A DNA stretch of 64,000 bases, from NCBI GenBank assembly GCA_959604355.1, contig CAUHAO010000003.1, positions 66,789 through 130,788 of the forward strand, written 5' to 3'. The notes beneath the pieces were generated by a model. It worked only from the letters and a program-made list of their open reading frames with translations. It was not told the DNA's origin and ran no database searches. This document shows positions 1 to 7,971 of the stretch, one piece after another (position 1 is the first letter of the stretch; every line of letters starts with the position of its first letter). Made by a program: the position numbers and the translations under genes. The DNA is from an uncultured Eubacteriales bacterium (GTDB lineage: Bacteria > Bacillota > Clostridia > Oscillospirales > UBA644).

Positions 1-1
1 A

Positions 2-730
2 ACCGCGGCTTTCAGCGCGATAAACGGCTATTTCACGGACCCGACGACCGAGAACGCTTCAGAGATAAAAGTCGAAATGCCCGAAAAGTTCACCGTAAAC
101 GACAATATGATAATCGTTCCGCCGGAAAACGGTGACGGAATAGAAGTCCTCCGCGGTCCCAACATCAAGCCTTTCCCCGTAAACAGCGCTCTTGCCGAAG
201 ACATCGAGGCTGAGGTGACGCTCAAAGTCGGCGATAACATCACTACGGATCACATAATGCCCGCCGGCTCCAAAATTCTGCCTTACCGCTCGAACATCCC
301 GTATCTTTCGCAGTTCTGCTTTGCGGTATGCGACAAAACTTTTGCCGAAAGGGCGAAAGCGGCGCAGAAATCTTTTATCGTCGGCGGTCAGAACTACGGT
401 CAAGGCTCGTCGCGTGAGCACGCGGCTCTCGTTCCGCTGTATCTCGGCGTAAAAGCCGTTATCGCAAAGAGTTTTGCAAGAATACACCGTGCAAACCTCA
501 TAAACTCGGGAATACTTCCGCTGACTTTCAAGAACGAAGCGGATTACGAAAAGATTTCGCAGGGCGACACACTCGTTCTCGCGGATATACGCAAATGCGT
601 GCTTGAAAATAAGCCGATATATCTGCTCGATAAGACTAACGGTGAAAAATTCGAGCTTGACCTGCCTCTTTCGGAGCGCCAGGCGCAGATAGTCGCCGCG
701 GGCGGTCTGCTCAACTACACAAGAGGCTGA
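2..730 (+). CDS. acn: Aconitate hydratase, C-terminal part (5' truncated by window edge)
   Basis: Aconitase interconverts citrate and isocitrate with a [4Fe-4S] cluster in the cytoplasm. The frame is open from base 2 with no start, so about 242 residues of a much longer protein remain. They form the C-terminal swivel domain: DHIMPAGSKILPYRSNI near base 250 and GGQNYGQGSSREHAAL near base 385, then KSFARIHRANLINSGILPL. The cluster cysteines would lie upstream and cannot be checked. The sequence resembles the shorter bacterial aconitases rather than AcnB; that subfamily call is inference. smpB begins 10 bases after the stop, so this gene probably leads the smpB-ruvC-mntP run. Confidence 0.93.
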   Translation, partial: TAAFSAINGYFTDPTTENASEIKVEMPEKFTVNDNMIIVPPENGDGIEVLRGPNIKPFPVNSALAEDIEAEVTLKVGDNITTDHIMPAGSKILPYRSNIPYLSQFCFAVCDKTFAERAKAAQKSFIVGGQNYGQGSSREHAALVPLYLGVKAVIAKSFARIHRANLINSGILPLTFKNEADYEKISQGDTLVLADIRKCVLENKPIYLLDKTNGEKFELDLPLSERQAQIVAAGGLLNYTRG

Positions 731-740
731 AAGGATAGAA

Positions 741-1193
741 ATGAAGATCATCGCTCAGAACAGAAAAGCGTATCACGACTATTTCGTTGAAGAAAAGTAC
801 GAGGCAGGCATTTCGCTCGCAGGTACGGAGGTCAAAAGCCTCCGCTTGGGGCAGGTTAACCTAAAAGATGCATACTGCCGTACCGACGGACATGAGATAT
901 TTGTCATCGGCATGCATATAAGTCCTTATGAGAAGGGAAATATTTTCAACAAGGATCCGATGCGTGAACGCAAGCTGCTGATGCACAAGCGCGAGATACT
1001 CAAGCTTTTCATGGAAGTGAAAAAAGACGGATATTCGCTCATTCCGCTGTCGCTTTATTTCAAAGACGCGCGCGTGAAAGTCGAAGTCGGTCTTTGCAAA
1101 GGTAAAAAACTTTATGACAAGCGTGAGGCATTGGCACAGAAGGATATGCAGCGCGATATGGAACGTCGTGCCGGTTCCAAATACGAGGACTGA
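741..1193 (+). CDS. smpB: SsrA-binding protein SmpB
   Basis: SmpB binds tmRNA and carries it to stalled ribosomes during trans-translation. The 150-residue length is normal for the family. Typical segments are visible: NRKAYHDYFVEEKYEAGI at the N-terminus, GTEVKSLRLGQVNLKDAY in the OB-fold core, and the basic tail KGKKLYDKREALAQKD that enters the decoding centre. The ATG follows AAAGGATAG at a normal distance. ruvC starts 3 bases after the stop, which indicates one transcript. No tmRNA gene was recognised in the window. Confidence 0.97.
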   Translation: MKIIAQNRKAYHDYFVEEKYEAGISLAGTEVKSLRLGQVNLKDAYCRTDGHEIFVIGMHISPYEKGNIFNKDPMRERKLLMHKREILKLFMEVKKDGYSLIPLSLYFKDARVKVEVGLCKGKKLYDKREALAQKDMQRDMERRAGSKYED

Positions 1194-1196
1194 GCG

Positions 1197-1673
1197 ATGA
1201 TAATCATAGGAATCGATCCGGGTGTGGCGACCGTCGGCTACGGAATAGTCGAGTACAGTGGGAATAAGTTCGTTTCGAGCGACTACGGCGCGATAATCAC
1301 GCCGCCGAAAACGTTGCTTGAAGAACGCCTTGAACAGATATTCGACGAGATGCAGCAGCTTCTGAAGTATTATAAAGTCGAAGTCGCCGCAATGGAAAAG
1401 CTGTATTTCAACACTAATATCACTACGGGTATCGCCGTTGCGGAGGCCCGCGGTGTGCTCATGCTCGCGACCGTCAAACAGCACGTGCCTTGCTACGAAT
1501 ACACACCCCTGCAGGTAAAGCAGGCAGTGACGGGTTACGGCAGAGCGGATAAGCATCAGGTTATGTCGATGGTGAAAATGCTTCTCAATCTTGACAAACT
1601 TCCGCGTCCCGACGACGCGGCGGACGGACTTGCGCTTGCGATATGTCAGGCGCATTGCATGAGAGGTTTATAA
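1197..1673 (+). CDS. ruvC: Crossover junction endodeoxyribonuclease RuvC
   Basis: RuvC resolves Holliday junctions by symmetrical nicking, normally together with RuvAB. The 158-residue protein has the RNase H-like fold markers: IGIDPGVATVGYG with catalytic Asp7 at the N-terminus, AMEKLYFNTN carrying the central Glu, and DDAADGLALAICQAH carrying the C-terminal acidic pair. It lies between smpB and mntP with almost no spacing, so it is probably co-transcribed. ruvA and ruvB are not in the window, so the usual ruvCAB grouping is split here. Confidence 0.97.
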   Translation: MIIIGIDPGVATVGYGIVEYSGNKFVSSDYGAIITPPKTLLEERLEQIFDEMQQLLKYYKVEVAAMEKLYFNTNITTGIAVAEARGVLMLATVKQHVPCYEYTPLQVKQAVTGYGRADKHQVMSMVKMLLNLDKLPRPDDAADGLALAICQAHCMRGL

Positions 1674-1674
1674 A

Positions 1675-2259
1675 GTGATTTTTGACTCCGTATTTTTTAT
1701 TAACAGTGTCCTTCTCGGCGTAGGGCTCGCGATGGACGCGTTTTCCGTATCTCTTGCCAACGGACTTGGCGAACCTGATATGAAGAAAGGCAAAATGACC
1801 CTTATCGCAGGCACTTTTGCATTCTTCCAGGCACTCATGCCGATGCTCGGATGGGTGTGCGTACATACGGTCGTGCAGTATTTTGAGGCGTTTGAGAAAT
1901 TTGTGCCGTGGATAGCGCTTATCCTGCTCGGATATATCGGCGGCAAAATGCTTATCGGGGGTCTGCGCGTAAAGGGCGGAGAGGTCGAAAAGCCCGCCGT
2001 CGGATTCGGCGCACTTATGCTTCAGGGCATTGCGACATCCATTGACGCGCTTTCAGTCGGGTTCACGATATCCGAATATGATTGGCTCATGGCGCTTATC
2101 TGCGCGCTCATAATCGCCGCGGTGACTTTCGTCATATGTATGGCGGGAATTGTCATCGGAAAGAAATTCGGCACAAAGCTTTCAAACAAAGCCGATATCC
2201 TCGGAGGCGCGATACTCATTGTCATAGGACTTGAAATTTTTATTAAAGGATTGCTATAA
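1675..2259 (+). CDS. mntP: Manganese efflux pump MntP
   Basis: MntP exports Mn2+ and protects against manganese excess. The 194-residue protein has six hydrophobic segments in two related halves; the halves carry the family motifs LAMDAFSVSLANGL (about residues 18-31) and ATSIDALSVGFT (about residues 120-131), whose Asp residues line the transport path. The start is GTG, one base after the ruvC stop, so translation is probably coupled. The next gene is a cation exchanger 9 bases downstream, giving a small metal-ion export pair. Confidence 0.93.
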   Translation: MIFDSVFFINSVLLGVGLAMDAFSVSLANGLGEPDMKKGKMTLIAGTFAFFQALMPMLGWVCVHTVVQYFEAFEKFVPWIALILLGYIGGKMLIGGLRVKGGEVEKPAVGFGALMLQGIATSIDALSVGFTISEYDWLMALICALIIAAVTFVICMAGIVIGKKFGTKLSNKADILGGAILIVIGLEIFIKGLL

Positions 2260-2268
2260 CAAAAAATT

Positions 2269-3225
2269 ATGCTTGTACCGGTTTTACTTTTTGCACTCGG
2301 GCTCGTACTGCTTATTAAGGGCGGCGACTGGTTCGTTGACGGCGCCACGGGGATCGCACACAGATTTCACATTCCCGAGATACTCATCGGTGCAACTGTT
2401 GTGTCCATAGGCACGACGCTGCCCGAAGTCATGGTTTCCGCTACGTCCGCTTTAAGCGGGCACGGCGAGATAGCATATGGCAACGCGATAGGCTCGGTAA
2501 TATGCAACACGGCGCTCATTGCTGCGATTACCGTTGCCATCCGCCCGTCATCAGTCGATAAAAAGACGCTTCGTACACCTGTTATATTTTTCTTTATCGC
2601 CGCGGCTTTCTATGCCGTTGTTGCGTACTTCTTCGGAGAATTCACCCGGATAGTCGGTATAATTCTTCTTCTGATGTTCGTCGTTTATATGTTCGTTACC
2701 GTAAGACAAGCCCTCTCGGAAACCTCGGAGCAAAATTCCGAGCCGGTGAAAGGGAATACGGTAAAAGATGTGATATTTCTTATTATAGGTGCGGCGTTTA
2801 TTGCCGTCGGAGCAAAACTCCTTGTTGATAACGGCACCGTTATCGCAGAGAAATTGGGGGTTCCGGAATCCGTCATTGCGCTTACGTTCGTCGCTCTCGG
2901 TACTTCTCTTCCCGAACTCGTCACCGCCATAACCGCTCTCATCAAAGGCCACAGCGCTCTGTCTCTCGGAAACATCGTCGGCGCGAACCTGTTCAATCTC
3001 GTTCTCGTCAGCGGACTCTCGACGGCGCTCTGCCCGTTTTCCCTTCCGCAGGAAAAACTGCTTGCGGGCGTAAACGCATCTCTCGCCCTTGATATTCCCG
3101 TGATGTTTTTCGTCATGGCATTCTTGACATTGCCGGCGCTTGCAAGAGGCAAGCTTTCACGGTTGCAGGGCGTGATCCTGCTTGCGGTCTACACCGCGTT
3201 CTGTGTGTTCCAGTTTGCGTTCTGA
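2269..3225 (+). CDS. Calcium/sodium antiporter of the CaCA family (YrbG-like)
   Basis: This inner membrane protein exchanges Ca2+ or a similar cation for Na+ or H+. It is 318 residues long, with about ten hydrophobic segments and the two alpha-repeat motifs of the family: GTTLPEVMVSATSALSGHGE with GNAIGSVICNT in the first half, and GTSLPELVTAITALIKGHSA with GNIVGANLFN in the second. A hydrophilic loop around residues 145-165 separates the halves. The exact ion cannot be read from sequence. The gene ends at a hairpin shared with the convergent Dabb gene. Confidence 0.92.
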   Translation: MLVPVLLFALGLVLLIKGGDWFVDGATGIAHRFHIPEILIGATVVSIGTTLPEVMVSATSALSGHGEIAYGNAIGSVICNTALIAAITVAIRPSSVDKKTLRTPVIFFFIAAAFYAVVAYFFGEFTRIVGIILLLMFVVYMFVTVRQALSETSEQNSEPVKGNTVKDVIFLIIGAAFIAVGAKLLVDNGTVIAEKLGVPESVIALTFVALGTSLPELVTAITALIKGHSALSLGNIVGANLFNLVLVSGLSTALCPFSLPQEKLLAGVNASLALDIPVMFFVMAFLTLPALARGKLSRLQGVILLAVYTAFCVFQFAF

Positions 3226-3231
3226 TATAAA

Positions 3232-3272
3232 AAAACAAGACCGACGGATGTTTTCCGTCGATCTTTTTGTTT
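3232..3272. terminator. Bidirectional intrinsic terminator
   Basis: An imperfect hairpin with core CGACGGA/TCCGTCG is flanked by A-rich sequence on the left and ATCTTTTTGTTT on the right. It sits between the convergent cation exchanger and Dabb genes and can serve both. Confidence 0.8.
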
Positions 3273-3279
3273 ATTGGGA

Positions 3280-3570
3280 TCATTCTCTGTCGAAGATCGT
3301 TTTCTTCTCTATAAGTTCGCCGTAAACGGTCTTCCATTGTTTATGCCAAACCGACGCGTCATACGCTTCCAGCGCCGACCGCTCCATGTCGATCTCGATC
3401 ATCAAGTCAAAACGGTTTTCGCGTGCGACACAGTTTGGGTATACCGATATGCCGTAAACGCCTTCGATCTCGGTTATATGCCTGAAAAGTTCGCTTATTT
3501 CAGGTATTAGTGTCTCTTTGCGCGCAGACGGGACTTCGGGTTTGTATTTCACGATTATATAGTGCTTCAT
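3280..3570 (-). CDS. Dabb-domain (stress-responsive A/B barrel) small protein
   Basis: The 96-residue protein begins MKHYIIVKYKPEV and carries VYGISVYPNCVARENRFDLM and DASVWHKQW, matching the dimeric alpha/beta barrel Dabb fold. Such proteins have no single established reaction; some accompany sugar-modifying enzymes. It follows a sugar isomerase-like TIM barrel gene by 10 bases on the same strand, which supports a small-molecule or sugar-related role by context only. The start has a usable upstream region and the length is typical. Confidence 0.8.
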   Translation of the reverse strand: MKHYIIVKYKPEVPSARKETLIPEISELFRHITEIEGVYGISVYPNCVARENRFDLMIEIDMERSALEAYDASVWHKQWKTVYGELIEKKTIFDRE

Positions 3571-3580
3571 ACGGGCTTGC

Positions 3581-4324
3581 TCACATCTTGCGCAGATTTT
3601 CGAGGCTCACCTTTATGCTTTCGAACGGGTCTGTGTACGCCTGCATATTATCCTGTTCGACGATACCCCATTCCACGTCCATTTCGCGGGCGGTGGTGAC
3701 GACTTTTTTGATGTCAACTTCTCCCGTGCCGATCTCGACGGGTGTATGATCGCCGACAATGTCCTTGAGGTGGACAAGGTGGAGTCTGTCTGCGAGATGC
3801 TGCATATAGGAGCGGTTTTCGATTCCCGCGACTGACGACCAGCCCGTGTCGAGTTCAAATCCGAGAGGTGCGCCGTACTCAAAAAGTATGTCGTGGACTG
3901 TTTTGTCTTTATATTTGGTCGTGAACTCGTGCTTGTGGTTGTGGAAAGACAGCTTCAAGCCGAGTTTTTCGCATTTTTCGGCGAGCATTCCGAGAGTTTG
4001 TGCGGTTTCAACGGTCTTTTCGAAAGAATCGTGGAACTCAGGCGGAATCCCCGGTACGGACGCATATTTAAGGCCTATTTCGAGACAATAATTTACGGTG
4101 TTGTCAAAGTCATCCGTGAGGTCATCGAACCAGACGTGTGAGCCTGCCGCCTGTAAACCGTTCGCGTCGAGGATACGTTTCATTTCTTTGGCGGGGACGT
4201 CCCAATAACCTGCGAATTCAACGCCGTCATAACCGATTTTTGCGATTTTTTCAAGTGCCGCTTCCATGCCGCCTACCGCGTTGACCGCGTCGCGCACCGT
4301 GTATATTTGTACTGCTGTTTTCAT
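3581..4324 (-). CDS. Sugar phosphate isomerase/epimerase (xylose isomerase-like TIM barrel)
   Basis: A 247-residue single-domain TIM barrel of the AP endonuclease 2/xylose isomerase-like superfamily. Metal ligands expected in the family are visible: VEFAGYWDV, LSFHNHKHEF, GFELDTGWS and LVHLKD, ending with EIGTGEVDIK. Proteins of this type epimerise or isomerise free sugars, inositol derivatives or hydroxypyruvate; the substrate cannot be assigned. It starts one base after the stop of mtgA and precedes the Dabb gene, so it is the third gene of an apparent ispD-mtgA operon. Confidence 0.88.
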   Translation of the reverse strand: MKTAVQIYTVRDAVNAVGGMEAALEKIAKIGYDGVEFAGYWDVPAKEMKRILDANGLQAAGSHVWFDDLTDDFDNTVNYCLEIGLKYASVPGIPPEFHDSFEKTVETAQTLGMLAEKCEKLGLKLSFHNHKHEFTTKYKDKTVHDILFEYGAPLGFELDTGWSSVAGIENRSYMQHLADRLHLVHLKDIVGDHTPVEIGTGEVDIKKVVTTAREMDVEWGIVEQDNMQAYTDPFESIKVSLENLRKM

Positions 4325-4325
4325 A

Positions 4326-5015
4326 TTAATTCTCCTCCTCGGGATAAAGATCGTATTGTTTCATAGCGTTTATAACTTTTTCATATCTTTGAAGAGCCTT
4401 CTCTTCATCGACGGAATATATGCTCGGGGCCTGGAGCAGACCCGCGAGATATGCGGATTGTCCGAGCGTCAGCTCCGAGGGCTCCGTCTCAAAGAATGTT
4501 TCCGCGGCATCTCCGACGCCGTAGCAGCCTCTGCCGAAAAAAGATATATTGATATACAGCTCAAGGATTTTGTCCTTACCGAGTTCTTTTTCCATATCCA
4601 CGGCGGTGAATACTTCCGCGACCTTACGTTCGAGGAATTTTTCCTGGGTGAACCAGAGATTTTTCGCCGTTTGCTGAGTTATTGTACTGCCGCCCGAGGC
4701 GTAGCCTCCGCTTATTATATTATCGATTATCGCGCGGCCGATGGATACGAGGTCGTAGCCTGAATGTTCGTAAAAACGGTGATCCTCAATGGCGATTATC
4801 GCGTCGAGAAAAACGGGAGACACGGTATCGATACGGACATAGCCTTCACGGGACGATATTTCGTCGTACATTTGCTGTACGGAAGTTCGCTTTATCGCGT
4901 CCTTGTACATTTTTCTGCCGTTTATCACCGTCACCGTGCAGAACGCGAGTCCTACGCAGAAAACGGCAATGACGAGCCAGAGAATTATCTTCGGTAAGAT
5001 TTTTTTCTTAGCCAT
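4326..5015 (-). CDS. mtgA: Monofunctional peptidoglycan glycosyltransferase (GT51)
   Basis: This enzyme polymerises lipid II glycan chains at the outer face of the membrane. The 229-residue protein has one N-terminal membrane helix (about residues 9-30) and a GT51 domain. The first catalytic glutamate is in AIEDHRFYEHSG, followed by GGSTITQQTAKNLW, RKVAEVFTAVDMEKELGKD and ILELYINISFFGRGCYGV. There is no transpeptidase domain, so it is a monofunctional enzyme rather than a class A PBP. It lies 3 bases after ispD, which makes an isoprenoid precursor of the lipid II carrier. Confidence 0.93.
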   Translation of the reverse strand: MAKKKILPKIILWLVIAVFCVGLAFCTVTVINGRKMYKDAIKRTSVQQMYDEISSREGYVRIDTVSPVFLDAIIAIEDHRFYEHSGYDLVSIGRAIIDNIISGGYASGGSTITQQTAKNLWFTQEKFLERKVAEVFTAVDMEKELGKDKILELYINISFFGRGCYGVGDAAETFFETEPSELTLGQSAYLAGLLQAPSIYSVDEEKALQRYEKVINAMKQYDLYPEEEN

Positions 5016-5018
5016 TCA

Positions 5019-5717
5019 TTATTCCTCATCGGACATCGCGGCGAGCATTTTCTCCGCCACGGCAATGTCCTCGCGGGTCGTTATTTTTATGTTCGTGTAT
5101 CCGCATTCGACGAATGCGACTTTCTTGCCGTCAGCTTCGAACATGCTTGCGTCATCTGTGAAATCGTTAAGCCTGTTCGCGTATTTCTGCGCCACTTCAC
5201 GGTATGTTTTCGCATCGAACACCTGCGGTGTGGCTGCCGCGGCAAGCGTTGAGCGGTCGGGCGTGGAAACGACGAAACCGTCGGCAGAGATCTGCTTTAC
5301 AGTGTCTTTCACTTTTGTGCCGCAAAAAGCAGCGCCGACCTCAAAAGCCTTCCTGTTTGAAGCGTCTATCTCCGACGGTCTGACGAACGGACGCGCACCG
5401 TCGTGAACGCAGACAAAGCCCGTGTTTTCCGGAGCGGCAAGGAGTCCGTTGTACGCGGAACGCTGCCTGCATGAGCCGCCTTCGGCAAAGGCAAACAATT
5501 TCGTTATTCCGTATTCGTCGCAGATTGTTCGGATTTGTTCGGTAAGGTCAGGTCTTGTAACGACAACTATATCCGTAACGGTATCTGCTTTCTGGAAAGC
5601 CGTCAAAGTATGGGCAATGCACGGTTTGCCCGCTATATCGATCAAAATCTTGTCGCATCCCATTCGTTCGGCTCTTCCCGCCGCTACGATGACTGCGCAG
5701 ACGCTGTGGTTTTTCAT
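5019..5717 (-). CDS. ispD: 2-C-methyl-D-erythritol 4-phosphate cytidylyltransferase
   Basis: IspD transfers CMP to methylerythritol phosphate in the non-mevalonate isoprenoid pathway. The frame is open further upstream, but the ATG at 5717 is preceded by AGAGG at good spacing and gives MKNHSVCAVIVAAGRAERMG, which places the nucleotide-binding loop at the N-terminus as in the family. Further motifs are CVHDGARPFV and STPDRSTLAAAATPQVFD. Length is about 232 residues, which is normal. ispF is not adjacent. Confidence 0.94.
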   Translation of the reverse strand: MKNHSVCAVIVAAGRAERMGCDKILIDIAGKPCIAHTLTAFQKADTVTDIVVVTRPDLTEQIRTICDEYGITKLFAFAEGGSCRQRSAYNGLLAAPENTGFVCVHDGARPFVRPSEIDASNRKAFEVGAAFCGTKVKDTVKQISADGFVVSTPDRSTLAAAATPQVFDAKTYREVAQKYANRLNDFTDDASMFEADGKKVAFVECGYTNIKITTREDIAVAEKMLAAMSDEE

Positions 5718-5748
5718 GCTATTTTCCTCTGGATCTTTATTCATAGAC

Positions 5749-5777
5749 ATTGTATCAAAAAAACGGCAAAAAGTCAA
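5749..5777 (-). promoter_or_regulatory. Sigma-A type promoter for the ispD operon
   Basis: On the minus strand TTGACT (5777-5772) and TACAAT (5754-5749) are 17 bases apart, and the start of ispD is about 30 bases downstream. It is divergent from the ymdB promoter. Confidence 0.8.
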
Positions 5778-5797
5778 GAGAAAACGTTTGCGCTCTA

Positions 5798-5826
5798 TTG
5801 ACAATTTATGCAAATTGGTATATAAT
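5798..5826 (+). promoter_or_regulatory. Consensus sigma-A promoter for ymdB-rpe
   Basis: A perfect TTGACA (5798-5803) and perfect TATAAT (5821-5826) are separated by 17 bases. The start of transcription near 5833 leaves a very short leader before the GGAGGTG Shine-Dalgarno site at 5838. Confidence 0.9.
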
Positions 5827-5847
5827 TTAATTTATATGGAGGTGACA

Positions 5848-6615
5848 TTGCGCGTGAAGTTGCTTTTTATCGCAGATATCGTCGGACATACGGGCCTTGA
5901 AACGGTTTCGAAACATCTTCCGTCGCTTGTTTCCGAATACGGTGCGGATATCGTCGTCGCGAACGGCGAAAATATCAGCCGCGGAAACGGCATATTGCCC
6001 GATGAGGCGCAGAGCCTGCATTTTTGCGGTGTTGATGTCATCACTCTCGGAAACCACGCTTTCAAACAGACGCGTTGCTACGATTTTCTCGACGATTGTG
6101 ACTATATCATCCGCCCCGCGAATTATCCTTCGGCGGCGCACGGTCGCGGCATGAAGCTCCTGCGAACGGATAAGGGTACAGCGTGCGTGATGAATCTTGC
6201 CGGACAAATAGGTCTTGAGCCTGTGGACAATCCGTTCTACTGCGCAGACAGAATACTTGCGTCTCTCGACACACGTCCCGACCTTATTTTCATCGATTTT
6301 CACGCCGAGGCTACGAGCGAAAAAAAGGCTTTCGCATATTATGTCGACGGGCGTGTTGACGCGGTTTTCGGCACTCATACGCATGTGCAGACCGCCGACG
6401 AGCAGATACTCGATAAGGGTACGGCGTTCATCACGGATGCGGGCATGACGGGGGCTGACGACTCCGTACTGGGCGTGAAAAAGGAATGCTCCGTCAACCT
6501 CTTTCTTACAAGAGAATACACGCCTCTTGTCCAGGCGGACGGGCGGCCGATGATAAACGGCGTTTTCTTCGACTCCGAGAAGCGTGCCATAAAAAGAATA
6601 AATATTAAAGTCTGA
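5848..6615 (+). CDS. ymdB: YmdB-family metallophosphoesterase
   Basis: YmdB-type enzymes are calcineurin-like phosphoesterases that cleave 2',3'-cyclic nucleotides; in Bacillus the homologue influences biofilm and motility choice. A long upstream extension is open, but GGAGGTG at 5838-5844 lies inside it and points to TTG at 5848 (GTG at 5854 is the alternative), giving MRVKLLFIADIVG at the N-terminus as expected. Metal-site motifs are FIADIVG, VANGENIS, ITLGNHAF, DFHAEATSEK and VFGTHTHVQTAD. Length is about 255 residues. rpe follows 10 bases later. Confidence 0.92.
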   Translation: MRVKLLFIADIVGHTGLETVSKHLPSLVSEYGADIVVANGENISRGNGILPDEAQSLHFCGVDVITLGNHAFKQTRCYDFLDDCDYIIRPANYPSAAHGRGMKLLRTDKGTACVMNLAGQIGLEPVDNPFYCADRILASLDTRPDLIFIDFHAEATSEKKAFAYYVDGRVDAVFGTHTHVQTADEQILDKGTAFITDAGMTGADDSVLGVKKECSVNLFLTREYTPLVQADGRPMINGVFFDSEKRAIKRINIKV

Positions 6616-6625
6616 GGATTAAAAA

Positions 6626-7276
6626 ATGCTTATTTCTCCTTCTTTGCTTTCATGTGATTTCGGCGACCTCAAGAACGAGGTGCAGACCGTTTCCGCGGCG
6701 GATATGCTGCATGTTGATGTTATGGACGGTCATTTTGTGCCGAATATAAGTATAGGAATCCCCGTTGTCGAGGCTCTCCGCCGTACGACGGACATGACGC
6801 TCGATGTGCATCTCATGATCTCAGATCCGGAAAAATACGCGGAACGTTTTGCCAAGGCGGGCTCGGATATAATCACCGTGCATTACGAGGCCATAGACGA
6901 TATTCCGGCTTTTGCCGCACAGATGAAAGCCCTCGGCGTCAAACCGTCCGTCTCGATAAAACCCGCGACACCCGCAAACGTGCTCTTTCCGTATCTCGAT
7001 ATGCTGGATATGGTACTCGTTATGACGGTCGAGCCCGGATTTGGCGGTCAGGCGATGATAGAGAGCTGCCTGCCTAAGATAACCGCGCTTAAAACGGAAA
7101 TCGCCCGCCGCGGACTGAAAACGCTTGTCGAGGCAGACGGCGGAATAAACGAAAAAACTCTTGACGCGGCCGTTGCTGCCGGTACGGATGTTTTCGTAAT
7201 GGGTTCGGCGGTATTCGCAAAGCAGGACAGAAACGAATTCATGCGGCGGCTGAAAAACAAATACAAAGAGGCTTAA
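6626..7276 (+). CDS. rpe: Ribulose-phosphate 3-epimerase
   Basis: Rpe interconverts ribulose 5-phosphate and xylulose 5-phosphate in the pentose phosphate pathway. The 216-residue TIM barrel has the metal and catalytic motifs SPSLLSCDF, LHVDVMDGHFVPN, DVHLMI, VHYEA, VMTVEPGFGGQ and VEADGGIN. It lies 10 bases after ymdB and directly abuts the next gene. It fits with the split transketolase at 56-57.7 kb, which uses xylulose 5-phosphate. Confidence 0.96.
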   Translation: MLISPSLLSCDFGDLKNEVQTVSAADMLHVDVMDGHFVPNISIGIPVVEALRRTTDMTLDVHLMISDPEKYAERFAKAGSDIITVHYEAIDDIPAFAAQMKALGVKPSVSIKPATPANVLFPYLDMLDMVLVMTVEPGFGGQAMIESCLPKITALKTEIARRGLKTLVEADGGINEKTLDAAVAAGTDVFVMGSAVFAKQDRNEFMRRLKNKYKEA

Positions 7277-7906
7277 ATGGGACTTTTTTCGAACAATACG
7301 GACCGTATCGTGCGCGAGTGTGTGAGAGATCTCCGCGATATAGCGGTCAACCCCGCGAGAACGGTCGTCGTGAATATGAATACGGTAAACGGATACATGC
7401 GTTCGGGAAATATGGCGTCGCCCCAGCTTAGTCATGTTACGGGCGAAATATTTCACGTCAATGAGTACTTCATGAGTTCACGCAAGCTTTTCGCCATTGA
7501 CGCTCACAGCAAAGAAAGCCCCGAGCTGAAGCATCTGCCGAGTCATTGCGTGTATGAGGAAGAGCGTCAGATTATTGACGAGCTTTCTCCTTTTGCGGCA
7601 CAGGGCGATATAATGTATAAGAATTCCGCGAATCTTTTCGTCGCGTTCGATTATATTCGCTGGCTGGCGGAAAACAAGCGCACGGCGGACAATTTTGTCA
7701 TCGTCGGCGGCATGACCGATATCGACGTGATGCAGTTCGCGCTTGCTCAGAAGTCGTATTTCAATGAAAACAACCGTCACGCGAAAGTCATTGTCATTGA
7801 AAACGCGACCCGCTCTTTCACATCCGACTCTCATGACGGCTCACAGGCGCATAATTTCGCACTGTATAACATGATGATAAACGGTGTATTGCTCGCGAGA
7901 ATATAA
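7277..7906 (+). CDS. Isochorismatase/nicotinamidase-fold protein lacking the catalytic cysteine
   Basis: The 209-residue protein follows the layout of clostridial nicotinamidase-like cysteine hydrolases: VVNMNTVNGY, a metal-site region IDAHSKESPELKHLPSHC, MYKNSANLF, and VGGMTDIDVMQFAL. The metal ligands (Asp75, His77, His90) and the catalytic lysine (Lys115) are kept. The catalytic aspartate position is Asn33 and the cysteine position, normally in a TDICV motif, is Asp150. Ordinary amidase or isochorismatase chemistry is therefore unlikely; a binding or altered catalytic role is inferred. It starts right at the rpe stop, so it is translated from the same message. Confidence 0.75.
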   Translation: MGLFSNNTDRIVRECVRDLRDIAVNPARTVVVNMNTVNGYMRSGNMASPQLSHVTGEIFHVNEYFMSSRKLFAIDAHSKESPELKHLPSHCVYEEERQIIDELSPFAAQGDIMYKNSANLFVAFDYIRWLAENKRTADNFVIVGGMTDIDVMQFALAQKSYFNENNRHAKVIVIENATRSFTSDSHDGSQAHNFALYNMMINGVLLARI

Positions 7907-7926
7907 AGCCGCACAAAAACAGCAGA

Positions 7927-7963
7927 AAAAAACCGACAGGGAGTATCTGTCGGTTTTATTTTT
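7927..7963. terminator. Bidirectional intrinsic terminator
   Basis: Perfect 11-base stem AAAACCGACAG/CTGTCGGTTTT with a 7-base loop, flanked by A and T runs. It lies between the convergent isochorismatase-fold gene and mgtE. Confidence 0.9.
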
Positions 7964-7971
7964 ACATTCTG

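Noticed and set aside
59..751. Long antisense frame opposite the aconitase end
   Set aside because: It is the complement of a clearly conserved aconitase domain and has no ribosome site or protein-like composition. The same holds for long antisense frames at 19084-20250, 36516-37703 and 52248-53729.
5422..5847. N-terminal extension of about 140 residues on YmdB
   Set aside because: It runs across ispD and both promoters, and a strong ribosome site points to the TTG at 5848.
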